Assembly: GCA_043228905.1 (NCBI GenBank)
Contig: JBHGNT010000012.1
Coordinates: forward strand, 1,116,001-1,180,000
DNA from: Azolla caroliniana
Taxonomy: Eukaryota > Polypodiophyta
Direction: 5' to 3'
Length of the DNA: 64,000 nucleotides
Position 1 is the stretch's first letter. Every line of letters starts with the position of its first letter. Position numbers and translations under genes: made by a program. The notes under the pieces are model-generated. The model worked only from the letters and a program-made list of their open reading frames with translations, was not told the DNA's origin and made no database searches. Shown here piece by piece: positions 41,338-51,779 of the stretch.

Positions 41338-44300
41338 TTAAAGACGACGAGTGGAACGAGTCGGCGCTAATTGCGGACCGGGTTTGTCCGGATACTTTCG
41401 GTGGAAATCAGCAAGAAGATCTTGTGCATTGGCAACATTCTCAACGGGTTCCCAAGTACGTTCACTCGGACTATAACCGAGCCAATCGACCAAGTAATAA
41501 AGTTTGTTGCGAACAAGTTTGGAATCGAGGATGGCAGCAACTTCATACTCCGGGCCGGCGTCCAACTCCAGCGGGGGCGGCGGTGGTGTCACACGATCGG
41601 GAATGGTGTTTGCTTTATAAGGTTCAAGAAGAGAACAATGGAAAACCGGATGTATCTGAAGCTGCGGAGGGAGATCCAGGCGGAAGGTGACATCATTAAT
41701 CTTCCCCGTAATACGGAAAGGACTGAGTCGTCGATAATCCAACTTGTCGCACGGTCGAGTAGTCTTGATGTGACGACGTAAGAGCCATACTCGATCTCCG
41801 ATGGCAAAAGAGGAGGGAATCCGATGACGATCCGCATAAGTCTTCTGTGTGTGTTGAGCATGACGAAGGTGAGTAGAGAGATCCATCTGGATCTTGCGTA
41901 GCCTCTCCAAATGGTCCTCGGCACGAGGGTTGGTAGGTAGCTCCGGAGTGTCGATCACCGACCAGCGAGGATGGAAACCGGTATAAGCGAGAAATGGGGA
42001 GACCCGAGTCGAGGAGTGAATAGCATTATTATACGCAAACTCCGCAAAGTGGAGAATCTCGGCCCAATCGTCCTGTTGATAACTCAGGAAACACCGGAGA
42101 TATTGCTCCAACGTTTGGTTTGTTCGTTCCGCCTGTCCGTCAGTTTGAGGATGGTAGCCGGAGGAGAGGTTGCAGGAGACCTTGAGCATCCTGAAGAGAT
42201 GCTGCCAAAATTTGGAGACAAATTGCGGGCCTCGGTCACTGATAATACTGTCTGGTAGGCCATGATGCCGAAATACCTCACGCATAACAAGAGCGGCGGT
42301 TTCCTCGCTAGTGATGGCTTTAGTACATGGCACAAAATGTGCCATCTTCGTATATCGATCGACGACGGTTAGGATAGCATCGAACCCCTTCGAGACCGGC
42401 AGATCTGTAATAAAATCAAGACAAATAGACTGCCATGGCTTACTTGGAATTGGTAAAGGTTCCAACAAGCCATATGGATGGTGTCGTGGCATCTTTGCTC
42501 GGCAGCAAGCATCACAGGTCCGAACGTAGTCGTCGACAAAACGGCGCATGTGGGGCCACCAAAAAGATCGCTGCACTAACTCCAACGTCTTGGTACTACC
42601 GAAATGTCCCGCCGTATGGGTGTCGTGACAATGTTGGACGATTTGAAGGCGACAGGAGCAATCGGGGACATATACGTGCTTTTTAAAGAATAACAAACCA
42701 TCATGATATTCGAATTGTCGGTAGTCAATACCTGGTTGTTGAGACTGAGAACAGGATGCCCGAGAAGTATCAATGTGCGCCAGGATGTCTTGAGCAAAAC
42801 TATCCGTCTTCAAGGTTGCACGTATGTCATCGGTAATCCGTGAATCCATCGGGGTGTGAAAAATCCGCGTCGTGTGCAATCGTGTTGGTCCCAAGATTAC
42901 TTGCTTTTGATTATCAAATGTTGCATCACCAGGACGAGGTGCAAGATATGAACGCCGTGATAGTGCATCTGCTTTTCCTTGCTGCTTCCCCGGTCGATAT
43001 GTGATTTCGAAGTTGAAACGCGTGAGGAATTGCGCCCACCGAGCTTGCCGTCGATTTAGTACGCGAGCGTTCTGAAAATAAGCAAGATTTTTATGATCGC
43101 TAAAGACAATGACCTGATGTGGAGAGCCCTCTAAGAAATGCCGCCATTGTACAAATGAATCCACGATGGCTAATAACTCCTTGTCATGTATTTCGTAGTT
43201 GATTTCTGCGACATTGAATTTGCGTGAATGGAAAGCCACCGGATGCAACTCTTCTTTATTGCCTTGTTGAGAAAGGATGCTATCGAGGGCGAAATCTGAT
43301 GCGTCGGCCTCCATGATGAATGGTTTGCTTGTATCCACATGAGCTAGAATCGGTGCTGATGTAAAGGCTTTCTTAAGATGCCGAAAAGCCATATCTGCTT
43401 CGATGGACCAAAGAAATGCTTGGCCCTTCTTCGTAAGTTGTGTGAGAGGTAAAATAATCTTCGAGTAATCCTGTATAAACTTACGGTAGAAGTTAGCAAA
43501 GCCTAGAAAACATTGTACATCTCGTACCGACCGTGGAATTTGCCACTCTAGTACAGTTTGGATTTTAGCTAGATCCATGGCGATGCCCTTTGAGGAGATG
43601 ACGTAGCCTAGAAATTCCACTTGCTTGCAGTCAAAGCTACATTTCTCTAGCTTGGCATAAAGACCATTCTCGCGGAGTCGCTTTAGTACTAATAGTACAT
43701 GAGAATTGTGCTCTTCCTGGGTCTTCGAATAAATCAACAGATCATCCAGATAAATGATCAAACAGATATCCAAGAGGTCTCTGAATATATCATTTGCCAT
43801 GTGTTGGAAGACTGCGGGTGCATTGGTTAGGCCAAACGGCATAACAGTATACTCGAAATGCCCATACCGCGTGCGAAAAGCGGTCTTCCACTCATCTCCC
43901 GGTCGGATCCGCACGAGATTATATGCTCCTCGTAGGTCGATTTTAGTAAAAAACTTGGCACCATTAACTCGCTCTAAAAGACTTGATATAAGAGGAAGTG
44001 CATACCTATTCCGGATGGTGACTTTATTCAATCCGCGGTAATCAACGACAAGACGAAGTGAGCCATCTTTCTTCTTGACAAAGAAGATGGGTGCACCGGC
44101 CGGAGATTTCGAATGACGGATGAACCCGCTTGCCAAGTTGTCCTCTATGTAGGCTCGAAGGACTTCTAACTCGGTGGGTGACAAGTTGTAAATTGGTCCC
44201 CAGGGTGGCTCGGTTCCTGGTTGTAAATCGATGGGACAGTCATAGGGACGGTGATGAGGAAGGGTACCGGCTTTTACCTTGTCAAATACATCGGCATAAG

Positions 44301-44908
44301 GATGATATTTTGCCGGAAGTTGTATTGAGGAGTCCTTCTTAATAGTGCTAGAAGGATGTACTGATATGGCAAATAGGAACATTGCCTCCTTGGGTCCTTC
44401 TTCGCGTAGTTGATGGAGTGAAATGGTCGAAACTCGGTGAGTTGATTCTTGGGGTGGTCGATATCGGACTTCTCTTGTTCTCCAATCTATGGCTGGATTA
44501 TGTAATTCAAGCCAAGGTAATCCTAGGACAATGGGATGCTCTGGACTACTAATTATATTAAATGATATTATACACACAAAACTACCTAGGACAACTTGAA
44601 TGGGTTCTGATTCTTCTACAATATTCCCGGAAGCAATGGGACGACCATCAATGACCACTACAGATGCGGGACAAGGAAGTTTTCTTAAGGATATCTGAGA
44701 AGCTTGGGCAAAATTTCGATCCATGAAACAGGAATTAGCTCCGAAATCTAAAAGTGCTAGGACGGGTACTAGGGGAGTACTTTTAGTACTAACAATGACT
44801 TGGGCTAGGAACACATTGCTAACTTGCTTGGAAGGAATGGAACCACTAATGGGATGTACAGATCTAGGGCTGTTGTCCAACCAAATGGCTCCTATTTTGG
44901 CTGGACTC
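41338..44908 (-). CDS. Pol polyprotein of element H (about 1190 aa)
   Basis: Fully open. Protease-like LALLDFGANSCFMD (the triad reads DFG) and IVLGLPWLE; RT with [53 protein letters not shown] and YLDDLLIY; RNase H with EADASDFALDSILSQQ, HDKELLAIVDSF and ADALSRRS; integrase zinc region HDTHTAGHFG ... CDACCRAK; core CLDFITDLP, ISDRGPQFVS and DGQAERTNQTLEQ with D, D, E; C-terminal GDRVWLLRRH and a chromodomain (EYEVAAILDSKLVRNKLYYL through WLGYSPSERTWEPVENV). No ATG at the start: the frame opens next to the gag stop in the -1 register, so expression needs frameshifting or termination-reinitiation. The TAA at 41338-41340 overlaps the polypurine tract. Confidence 0.94.
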
Positions 44909-46064
44909 AATCGTTTAACTCTTCATCTAATTGACTAAGGATTTCAAATTTATTTGAGATACTTGGGCTATTAGTACTATGAATACTATCTGACACTCTA
45001 TTAGTACTATTAATACTATCAGACACTCCGAAGGGAAGAATTGACTCGGGTTTAGTACAGGCGACAATTTGATTTACTTGTCTTCTTGGCCTATGGGGAC
45101 AATTGATGGCGATATGTCCTGGTCCACCGCAATAAAGACATAATTGATTGGCACGTCGTCGTTGCTTTTCTTCTTCCGATAACGGGCCGCGTCGACGCAT
45201 GGTATCGATCTCCATCGGTGTCGAAGTATTTGCTTGAGGTATGTCTCGTGCAAACGGTTTAGCCGCGACTGCGGCGTAAGTGGGCTCTGGCCTAGAGCAT
45301 GGTATCTGTAATTGATGTTCTGAACGCCGTTCAAAAAGGCGGTTGTCACATCGAACTGCTCGACTGATTGCCTCCGTAAGAGACTTTGGTTCTTCGGGGA
45401 AAGTTAGAAGTAGATCTTTGACATCGTTTCGCAAGCCATAGCGAAACTGCTCCATTAGTGCTTGATCATCCCAAGGTATATCTGAAGCAAGTAGGCGGAA
45501 ATCCGCCGCGTAGGCAGAGGCTGGACGATCGCCTTGACGCAATCGCCGGATCTTGTTGATCGCCGTCCTGATGCTGTCGGTGTCTCCAAAGCAGGCTTTA
45601 AACTCACCAATAAAATCTTCAAAGTTATTAAGTAAGGGTGATTGTTTTTCTAGAAGCGGAGCAAACCATGCCAAGGCTGAGCCGCTAAGTAGCGTGCCTA
45701 TTAGGCCGACTCGAGATGCATCTGTGGGATATCGGGAAGGATGCATCTGGATGACTAAGCGTACCTGATTAAGGAATCCCCGGAATTGCGAACGCGTTCC
45801 ATCAAATTTCACAGGAAGTCCAATCTTGGGCTCTTTATGAAATCCTTGGGGACTGGATCCTTGTTGTTGCAACGCTGCTTCGAGTTGTTGTACCCGTAAC
45901 GCTAACTCCCCATGTTGTTGTTACGTTTGTTGTTTTTCTAGAGCGATTTGCTGCAGATCCCCTATCAGCCGTTGGTTTTCTTGTTCCAGGGCGACAAACT
46001 TTTCTTTTAGGCACTGTAGCTCGGAGAAAACGGATTGGTATTCTTGGGCGCTAATAGTAGCCAT
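44907..46064 (-). pseudogene. Gag of element H (one nonsense codon)
   Basis: Starts MATISAQEYQSVFSELQ at 46064. Codon 48 (45923-45921) is TAA where element G has CAA. After that the frame is open for about 337 codons: KFDGTRSQFRGFLNQVRLVI, WFAPLLEKQSPLLNNFEDF, AYAADFRLLASDIPWDDQ, zinc knuckle CLYCGGPGHIAINC, then a serine/asparagine-rich linker ending QLDEELND. An internal ATG at 45872 could give a shortened gag that lacks only the coiled-coil N-terminus. The gag TGA overlaps the start of pol. Confidence 0.88.
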
Positions 46065-46120
46065 AGTATAGGGAAAAGGGTAGGAGGATGAGGGAGAGTG
46101 ACAAGTAGGCTAGAGGAAGG

Positions 46121-46136
46121 GAAAATTGGTTCAAAC
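46121..46136 (-). promoter_or_regulatory. Self-primer-type binding site of element H
   Basis: Minus strand GTTTGAACCAATTTTC directly after the 5' LTR; no TGG start. TTGAACCAATTT in it is complementary to AAATTGGTTCAA in the LTR at 46366-46355, 33 bases downstream of the TATA box, the expected RNA 5' end. Element G has the equivalent pair. Confidence 0.65.
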
Positions 46137-46577
46137 TGTCAGGAATAGTACTAAAACAGAGATGGAATTAGTACTAAGAACAGCAGTACTATTAGTACTA
46201 AGAGGACGGGACCGCGTAAGATTCCCGAGAGAGGAAGTGAGAAGAGGAGAGAGAGAGAGATAGCGAGAATGAGAGAGAGAGAGAGAGATGATGACAGCAG
46301 CTATATATTATGTGAAAAGATAAGTACAAGCGGCTAAGAGGCTTAAGACTGGCGTTGAACCAATTTGGTTCAAAACAATGCCTTGTGCCTCCTTTTATAG
46401 TGTTTTTAGGAATAATCCTGAAGCTTCTAGAATGTTCCAGAGAGATCTGGAATATACATCAATTTTCTATGATAAAGTATAAATGAAAATAATATCCTAC
46501 AAAATACAATTCATAATCTAATGGTAAGAGCTCGACCCATGTAGCATAAAGTCATGGGTTCGAGTCTTGCCATGACA
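46137..46577 (-). repeat. 5' LTR of element H (441 bp)
   Basis: Same as the 3' copy plus one GA unit. TATA CTATAAAA 46400-46393. Heat-shock-type array 46420-46437. tRNA-like boxes 46514-46524 and 46557-46567 (plus strand). Confidence 0.95.
46420..46437 (-). promoter_or_regulatory. Heat-shock-type element in LTR of H
   Basis: GAAgcTTCtaGAAtgTTC: four perfect alternating nGAAn units, about 20 bp upstream of the TATA box on the element's strand. Repeated at 41169-41186 and, with one internal difference, in G at 36771-36788. This is the binding pattern of heat-shock transcription factors. Confidence 0.7.
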
Positions 46578-46687
46578 GCCGGTCGCGGGAAAAGGTGAAG
46601 GTCGACCTTCCATACTCTATCTCTCTTTGGTCCAAGACCCATGTGGTCCCTCCCCAGATCTAACACGCACACGTGGATTACCACGAC

Positions 46688-47096
46688 ACCATGTTGTTGA
46701 ATTTGTCGAGTAGGTTGACGGTTGGTTCAAGGACTAAGAACTAGGCGAGAGAAAATGAACAAGAACTTGACTTATGATTCCGTAACTAGTGTTGTTCACC
46801 TTGAGAATCAAGGTGCACCTGAGTATTTATACAAGAAGGTAGAGGAATGTATGCTAGCTAGTAATAGAGAATGCATGAAGATGCATGCAAGCTAGGAATA
46901 TAGAATGCATGGATGCAAGCTAGGAATAGAGAATGCATGTATGAAAGCTAGGAATAGAGGATGCATTCAATCTACCATACATAAGTTGGATTTTATACAT
47001 ACAAGGATGCATAGTTGGTAGGGTTGCCCAATGGAGACCAGGAGGTCTTGGGTTCAATCTCTACCTTCCACCGTGGTGTGGCATATGTCTATGACA
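46688..47096 (-). repeat. Element R: gag start and probable 5' LTR
   Basis: 46692-46740 continues R gag (LDKFNN). From about 46745 to 47096 there is non-coding DNA with a minus-strand TATA (CTTGTATAAATAC, about 46836-46824), GAATGCATG-type short repeats (46862-46965), and a tRNA-like segment. The likely LTR start is TGTCATAGACATATGCC at 47096, parallel to TGTCATGGC of H. The right boundary is inferred only from that likeness. Confidence 0.5.
47012..47064 (+). other. tRNA-like module in LTR of element R
   Basis: D-arm-like TAGTTGGTAGGG (47012-47023), GGAGACCAGGAGGTCTTGG, and box B-like GGGTTCAATCTC (47051-47062). Plus strand, antisense to R, near the LTR start, as in G and H. Degenerate. Confidence 0.45.
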
Positions 47097-47640
47097 TCTC
47101 CATTCTTGAACCATCCATCTCAAATTCCAATACACCACCTTCTCCTCTGCCACCAATTGAATTGTTGACAAGGGAGGAATATGAGGTTGATAGGATACTC
47201 AAATCTCACCTGGTTCGTCGACAACTTCAATGCCCGTTTTATTGAAAAGGTACCCCATTTGAGACCCAAGAATTTATAATGTCATTATTGCCACCAATTG
47301 AATTGTCGACAAGGGAGGAGTATGAGGTTGATAGGATACTCAAATCTCACATGGTTCGTCGACAACTTCAATGCCCATTCTATGGAAAAGGTACCCCATT
47401 TGAGACGCAACATGAGAGTTGACCAAGAATTTATAATGTCATTATTGTTTTCCGTGAATTATATCAACAATCTCCACATAAGACAAAGCCAAGACAAAAT
47501 TTTGGAGGTCGGCCTTAGAGAGAGGATAATGTGACAGACAAGAAACGAACCTCCAACTTCCCATGTCATAATCAAGGGTCATAAACAATGCATCCCAACA
47601 TCATGTGGTTATGACAAGATATTTCTATGACAAGATATTG
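47097..47640 (+). pseudogene. Chromodomain fragment, partly duplicated
   Basis: PLPPIELLTREEYEVDRILK followed by SHLVRRQLQCPFY, a chromovirus chromodomain start, present twice: about 47145-47270 and 47289-47415 (offset about 143 bp). The second copy reads ELSTREEYEVDRIL. The rest to 47634 is AT-rich with no recognisable gene. Remains of an unrelated plus-strand Ty3 element, truncated on both sides. Confidence 0.65.
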
Positions 47641-47847
47641 TGGTATTACCATGAATCCTAACCAAGGCCCCACCTAACCAGGGTCACATTGACCACACCC
47701 AAATTAGGCCCCTACCAAGCCCCCATAATTAGAAGAGCTAATTGGAGCGGGAAAACACCCACCACGCTAAGAGTAGCCTATAAGATGTAACTTAGAACAT
47801 AAGGAAAAGGGAGCTATTTTGAGAGCATTTCACATCTTGGTGGAGAA

Positions 47848-48840
47848 GATGGACAATGCAGCCCCAACTCACGACCCCAAAAACACACGCCACGATGCAA
47901 CACGACAACAACAACGGCAATGCAAACTCCATGAATCCAGAATTCCTACAACAAACTCAAGAACATCAGCCCACATCACCAATCGACCAACTGGTTCAAG
48001 CCCTATCCAACATTATTTTACAAGTTAACCATACTAACCAAGCCATGTTGTCATTCCTCTCAGCACGATCCGAGCCACAATAGAATCTCTCGAACCCTCG
48101 AGTTCGCCCAAAACCATTCTCCAGCCTACCATCGAAAGATGTCCTCTCTTGGCTCGATCAGTTCGAAATGGTGGCCAATTACCACCAGTGGCCACACCCC
48201 AGAAGGCAATGGAAATGAAGACACTCCTCAAGAATATCGCAGCAACATGGCTCGTACAACAACCCGAGGAGACACGCAACGATTGGGATCTGTTACGGGC
48301 AGCCATGATTCGGAATTTTGCTCATCAAGACTCCCGTCAAACGGCCCTACAACAACTCGAGTCAATCGCCCAACAGCCACGCGAACCCATCACCCGGTTC
48401 GCAGTTCGGTTTGTGCAGATCCTACGTCTAGTTGACGCCAACATGTCGGAAGACATAAAGTTGTTTTTCTTCTGGCCGCGTATCCGACACGACCTCCATT
48501 GCGGTGTACGCGATCAATGCCCGAAGACACTACATGAAGCCATCCTCACCGCCCAACGCATCGAAGCTGCAAACGCACACGACCTGCACACACCAGGTAA
48601 TCTTAGTCACTATCATACAAACACTACGCCAGCCGCCACTCCCATGGACATCGACATCCAGAACGCGTAGTTATGTGCCAAGCGTGCATTGCTCGAACGA
48701 GACATCCAGGGACACCCCAAAGGTTTCTACTGCAACAACTATGGCCACATCCAACGTCACTGCCGAAAGTGGCAAAATCAACAACAGAAGAAGAACGTCC
48801 AATTAGCCGATGTTGCCTCCCTTTTTGAGCTCCCGGAAAA
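47848..48840 (+). pseudogene. Gag of element V
   Basis: Start MDNAAPTHDPKN at 47848 or the overlapping frame at 47856 (MQPQLTTPK ... QALSNIILQVNHTNQAMLSF). After a frame change, 48149-48670 gives the capsid-like part (EETRNDWDLLRAAMIRNFAH, PREPITRFAVRFVQILR). Knuckle remnant FYCNNYGHIQRHC near 48725-48765 has lost its first Cys. Ends in PMDIDIQNA, TAG. Confidence 0.72.
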
Positions 48841-48870
48841 CTAATGTGCGGGATGCCGTAGGGAGAGCCG

Positions 48871-49050
48871 CCCCCGCACGTCCACGCCTCCACGTCATCA
48901 ACTTCTCCCGTTTATACCACGATCGAGCCGCCCCCGCACATCCATGCCTCCACGTCATCAACTTCTCCCGTTTATACCACGATCGAACCGCCCCCACACG
49001 TCCATGCCTCCACATCATCAACTTCTCCCATTTGTACCACGATCGCCCAC
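48871..49050 (+). repeat. 60-bp tandem repeat, three copies, in element V
   Basis: Unit begins GAGCCGCCCCCGCACGTCCA and ends TTTATACCACGATC. Three copies at about 48871, 48931 and 48991 with few differences. The period equals 20 codons, so a reading frame is preserved (unit RLHVINFSRLYHD plus a proline/arginine part). Lies between the gag knuckle and the protease/RT region. Confidence 0.85.
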
Positions 49051-49654
49051 CTGCAGCACATGACCCAAGAAGTTCGCCTCGACTCCAATAGCAACATCTC
49101 TTCCATCAGATCAGATTTAGTCGCCCAATTGCAACTTCCCACGAGCCACGCACCGCCCATTAAAATCCTCTTCAGCGACTAGCAGCGGTTGTACCACTCA
49201 AATACGCAAGTCATGTGCATGTTCAACATCAATTCCGCCCAGATCCAACATCATTTCTACGTCCTCCCACGCCAGACTGGGTTGCGATTGGTTCCTCCAT
49301 AATCGAGCCTGTCTCGATTTCTCCTCACAACAGCTTGTCCTCCCCAATCACCTTCCGATCGCGCTCTTCACTAATCCGCAAGATACTACCCACATCAGCA
49401 ACACACAGTACCTGGCATCACCGACTGAGCACATCCACAACATCCAATGGCTCCTAGCCACCTTTCCCTCGTTGTCTACACCACTTGCAAAGCCTCCCTC
49501 GGTCCGCTTTTCGATCCACCACACGATTCCTACAGGCACCGCCCGCCCCATCAGCGCAGCTCCCCGACGTCGCTCCCCTCTCGACCACAAGCGCATCGAC
49601 AATGTCGTTAAAACTATGCTACAACAGGGGATTATCACACCTTCCAAGAGTGAG

Positions 49655-50272
49655 TAGATCTTGGAGCCACACATGGTAAAAAAAGGGGACGGCTCTTACC
49701 GTTTTTGTGTCGACTTCCGACAACTGAACCATGTCACCACCCATGACAAATATCCTCTCCCTCGTATTGACGACCTCCTCGACCAGCTCGGAAAATCAAA
49801 GTACTTCTCCTCCCTCGATCTGGCCTCGGGATTTTGGCAAATCCCTATGAATCTTGAAGATGCCCACAAAACTGCATTCCGCACTAGGAAAGGCATTTTT
49901 CAGTTCACACGGATGCCCTTCGGCCTATCCGACACTGGGAGCACATTCCAGCGAATGGCTAACGCCATCTTCGACGATCTCATCACCCGCCACGTCGTCA
50001 TCTTCTATCTAGACGATATTCTCATACATACAGGCACCTGGGCGAAACACCTCCAAGTCCTTCAGGAAGTCCTAACTTGTGTTCGATGGATCTGTCCCTC
50101 CAACACTATATACCTGCTCCGCCGCGCCTCCAACAACCGCTCTACCTTCGCCCACCAGTCTCGCATGAAGCCCTTCTATCAGCTACCACCGCCCACGCCC
50201 ACGCCCACGCCCATGCCATCCCTCTGCCCAAAACCGTCGTCCACGCCCTGCTGCACTCCATCCGCACAGTAA
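49655..50272 (+). pseudogene. Reverse transcriptase fragment of element V
   Basis: VKKGDGSYRFCVDFRQLNHV, DKYPLPRIDDLLDQL, SLDLASGFWQIPM, MPFGLSDTGSTFQRM and catalytic FYLDDILIH: a Ty3-type RT up to the palm. It breaks off at QEVLTCVRW; the rest is proline-rich non-homologous sequence (PTPTPTPMP) up to TAA at 50270. No RNase H or integrase follows before the 3' LTR. Confidence 0.85.
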
Positions 50273-50439
50273 CTTTTTTTTACAAGGGGGAACTATGGTA
50301 TTACCACGGATCCTAACCAAGGTCACATTGACCACACCCAAATTAGGCCCCTACCAAGCCCCCATAATTAGAAGAGCTAATTGGAGCAGGAAAACACCCA
50401 CCACGCTAAGAGTAGCCTATAAGATGTATGAATTTCACA

Positions 50440-51298
50440 ATATTTTACATTTAGAGTTTTGTCATTGTAGAAACTTCCAGAGTATGAATTCTAGAAATCT
50501 TTGGACAATTCTAGAAACTTTTCAAACATACATGCACATGTACTACTCAAGAACATGTATAAATATAGTTGTTCATCTTGATCCCAATCAATGCGAACAA
50601 CATCATTCACAGAATCATAAGTACAACTTATTCTTTCTCTCTCAGTATCTTCTCTTGTCTCTATCATGTCTCTTATCTCTCAATATCTTCTTTTGTCTCA
50701 CATTCCTTGTCTCCTTTTTGCTTTGATCTAACTATCTTTAACGCTTATGCTTTGAGCCCTATTCTAGATTGTAGTATTCCTCCTCTACCTTGTATTGAGC
50801 TTGATGGACATTTTGGGCTCCAACATTATGCAGAATAAATTACATTATTTGGTTGATTGGTTAGGTCATACACATGTTGATTGAACATGGAAGCCCACTG
50901 AGAAACTTGCTAAGGCCATAAAACTTGTAACCAAAGTTCTTTATTGATATCAAAATAAGCCAAGTCCTAGTTTGTGAAATATGAGCATGTTTATGTTACC
51001 CATAGGAGTTGTACGGGGAGGTATAAGGGTGGAACACTATAAAGTGATTGTTGTGTATGTGTAATGTGTATGAGTGTGTGAGGATGAGTATGTGTATGAA
51101 CACATGCACATTTGTGTGCATGTGTACAAAAGTGAGAGAGTGGGTAAGTAATGTAACTCCCTAGTTGTCTCATTCCTTATTTGTAATGGTTACCTCTTGT
51201 ACTATATAAACCCCACCCATGGGGCATAATGTAATATAGATTTTTCCCTCTCATTTTGTGTCTCATTGTTTTCTCTTTCCTTCTCTCTCTCCATTGAG
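50440..51298 (+). pseudogene. Remnant of another Ty3 element: chromodomain and LTR-like DNA
   Basis: Heat-shock-like GAA/TTC runs (50469-50512) and TATA TATAAATATAG (about 50568) suggest LTR DNA. A chromodomain remnant IPPLPCIELDGH ... LHYLVDWLGHTH lies at about 50775-50900 with a frame change and a TGA. 50990-51290 is non-coding with GT-rich tracts and TATA CTATATAAAC near 51204, probably another LTR. Boundaries unclear. Confidence 0.5.
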
Positions 51299-51779
51299 TG
51301 TGAAAGTTTCAAAAACTTTTGAAAATAAAAAGAGGGTATTATGATTCAAGTGATGAAGGTTCTAGGCTTGTATCTATGAAAAACATTGAATTTGAACAAG
51401 AAGATAAGAAAATTAGAAAGAAATAAGAGAGTAATGTAATTGCATTAGCAAGAAACACAAGATTGCAATAATATGTTGAAGATTGGCGTTGAATCGAAAT
51501 GGTTCATCAATAACTAGAGTACCTACTTACATAGCACAATTGGACACATGTCTAGCCATTGTGTGAAAGCTTGAAAAAAATTTGAAAAGAAAAATGAGGG
51601 TATTATGATTCAAGCGATCGGGGTTCTAGGCTTGTATCTAAGAAAATCATTGAATTTGAAGAAGAAGATAAGAAAAATAGAAAGAAATAAGAGAGTAATG
51701 TAATTGCATTAGCAAGAAACACAAGATTACAATAATATGTTGAAGCTTGGCGTTGAATTGAAATGGTTCATCAATAACT
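51299..51779. repeat. 263-bp tandem duplication
   Basis: GTGTGAAAG...ATGGTTCATCAATAACT appears at about 51299-51525 and again at 51562-51779. The second unit is cut at TAACT by element X and resumes at 58595 with TAGAGTACCTACTTACATAG. It contains GGCGTTGAAT..ATGGTTCA, like the RNA-start region of chromovirus LTRs G and H, so it is probably a duplicated LTR piece. Confidence 0.7.

Larger units (their letters stand above)
40888..46577 (-). mobile_element. Element H: young chromovirus (Ty3 type)
   Basis: LTRs 40888-41326 and 46137-46577, GCCGG target duplication (40883-40887, 46578-46582). The two LTRs look identical apart from one or two GA units in a microsatellite, so insertion is recent. 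Polypurine tract 41327-41343 (minus CTTTAAGGGGGAGATAG). Pol is fully open. Gag has one nonsense codon. Best candidate for current or very recent activity in the window. Confidence 0.95.
40130..46687 (+). mobile_element. Solo LTR Q, TGTCG family, split by element H
   Basis: Segments 40130-40887 and 46583-46687. Starts TGTCGTGAAGATTCCGAGG, ends GATTACCACGACA. Flanks CCGT (40126-40129) and CCAT (46688-46691), one CpG transition apart. Joining the flanks restores the R gag frame (DKFNNTGAYLRSF). TATA TTCTATAAAAGG near 40310-40321. A long (TA)n tract at 40649-40716 sits where other LTRs of the family have one. Confidence 0.87.
47640..50439 (+). mobile_element. Element V: internally deleted Ty3 element
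   Basis: LTRs about 47640-47834 and 50295-50439 share GGTATTACC ... CCTAACCAAGG ... CCCCCATAATTAGAAGAGCT and end ATTTCACA. ATATT occurs on both outer flanks (47635-47639, 50440-50444). The polypurine tract ACAAGGGGGAACTA precedes the right LTR. Internal: gag, part of RT, nothing after it. RNase H and integrase are missing, so it is non-autonomous and decayed. The LTRs differ by a 16-bp repeat and a 35-bp-scale deletion. Confidence 0.8.

Noticed and set aside
47636-47641. LTR of element V starting exactly at TG 47641
   Set aside because: The ATATT flanks fit better with a start one base earlier, so the boundary is left approximate.
48869-49050. CRISPR-like array
   Set aside because: The units are contiguous with no spacers and lie inside a retrotransposon in plant DNA.
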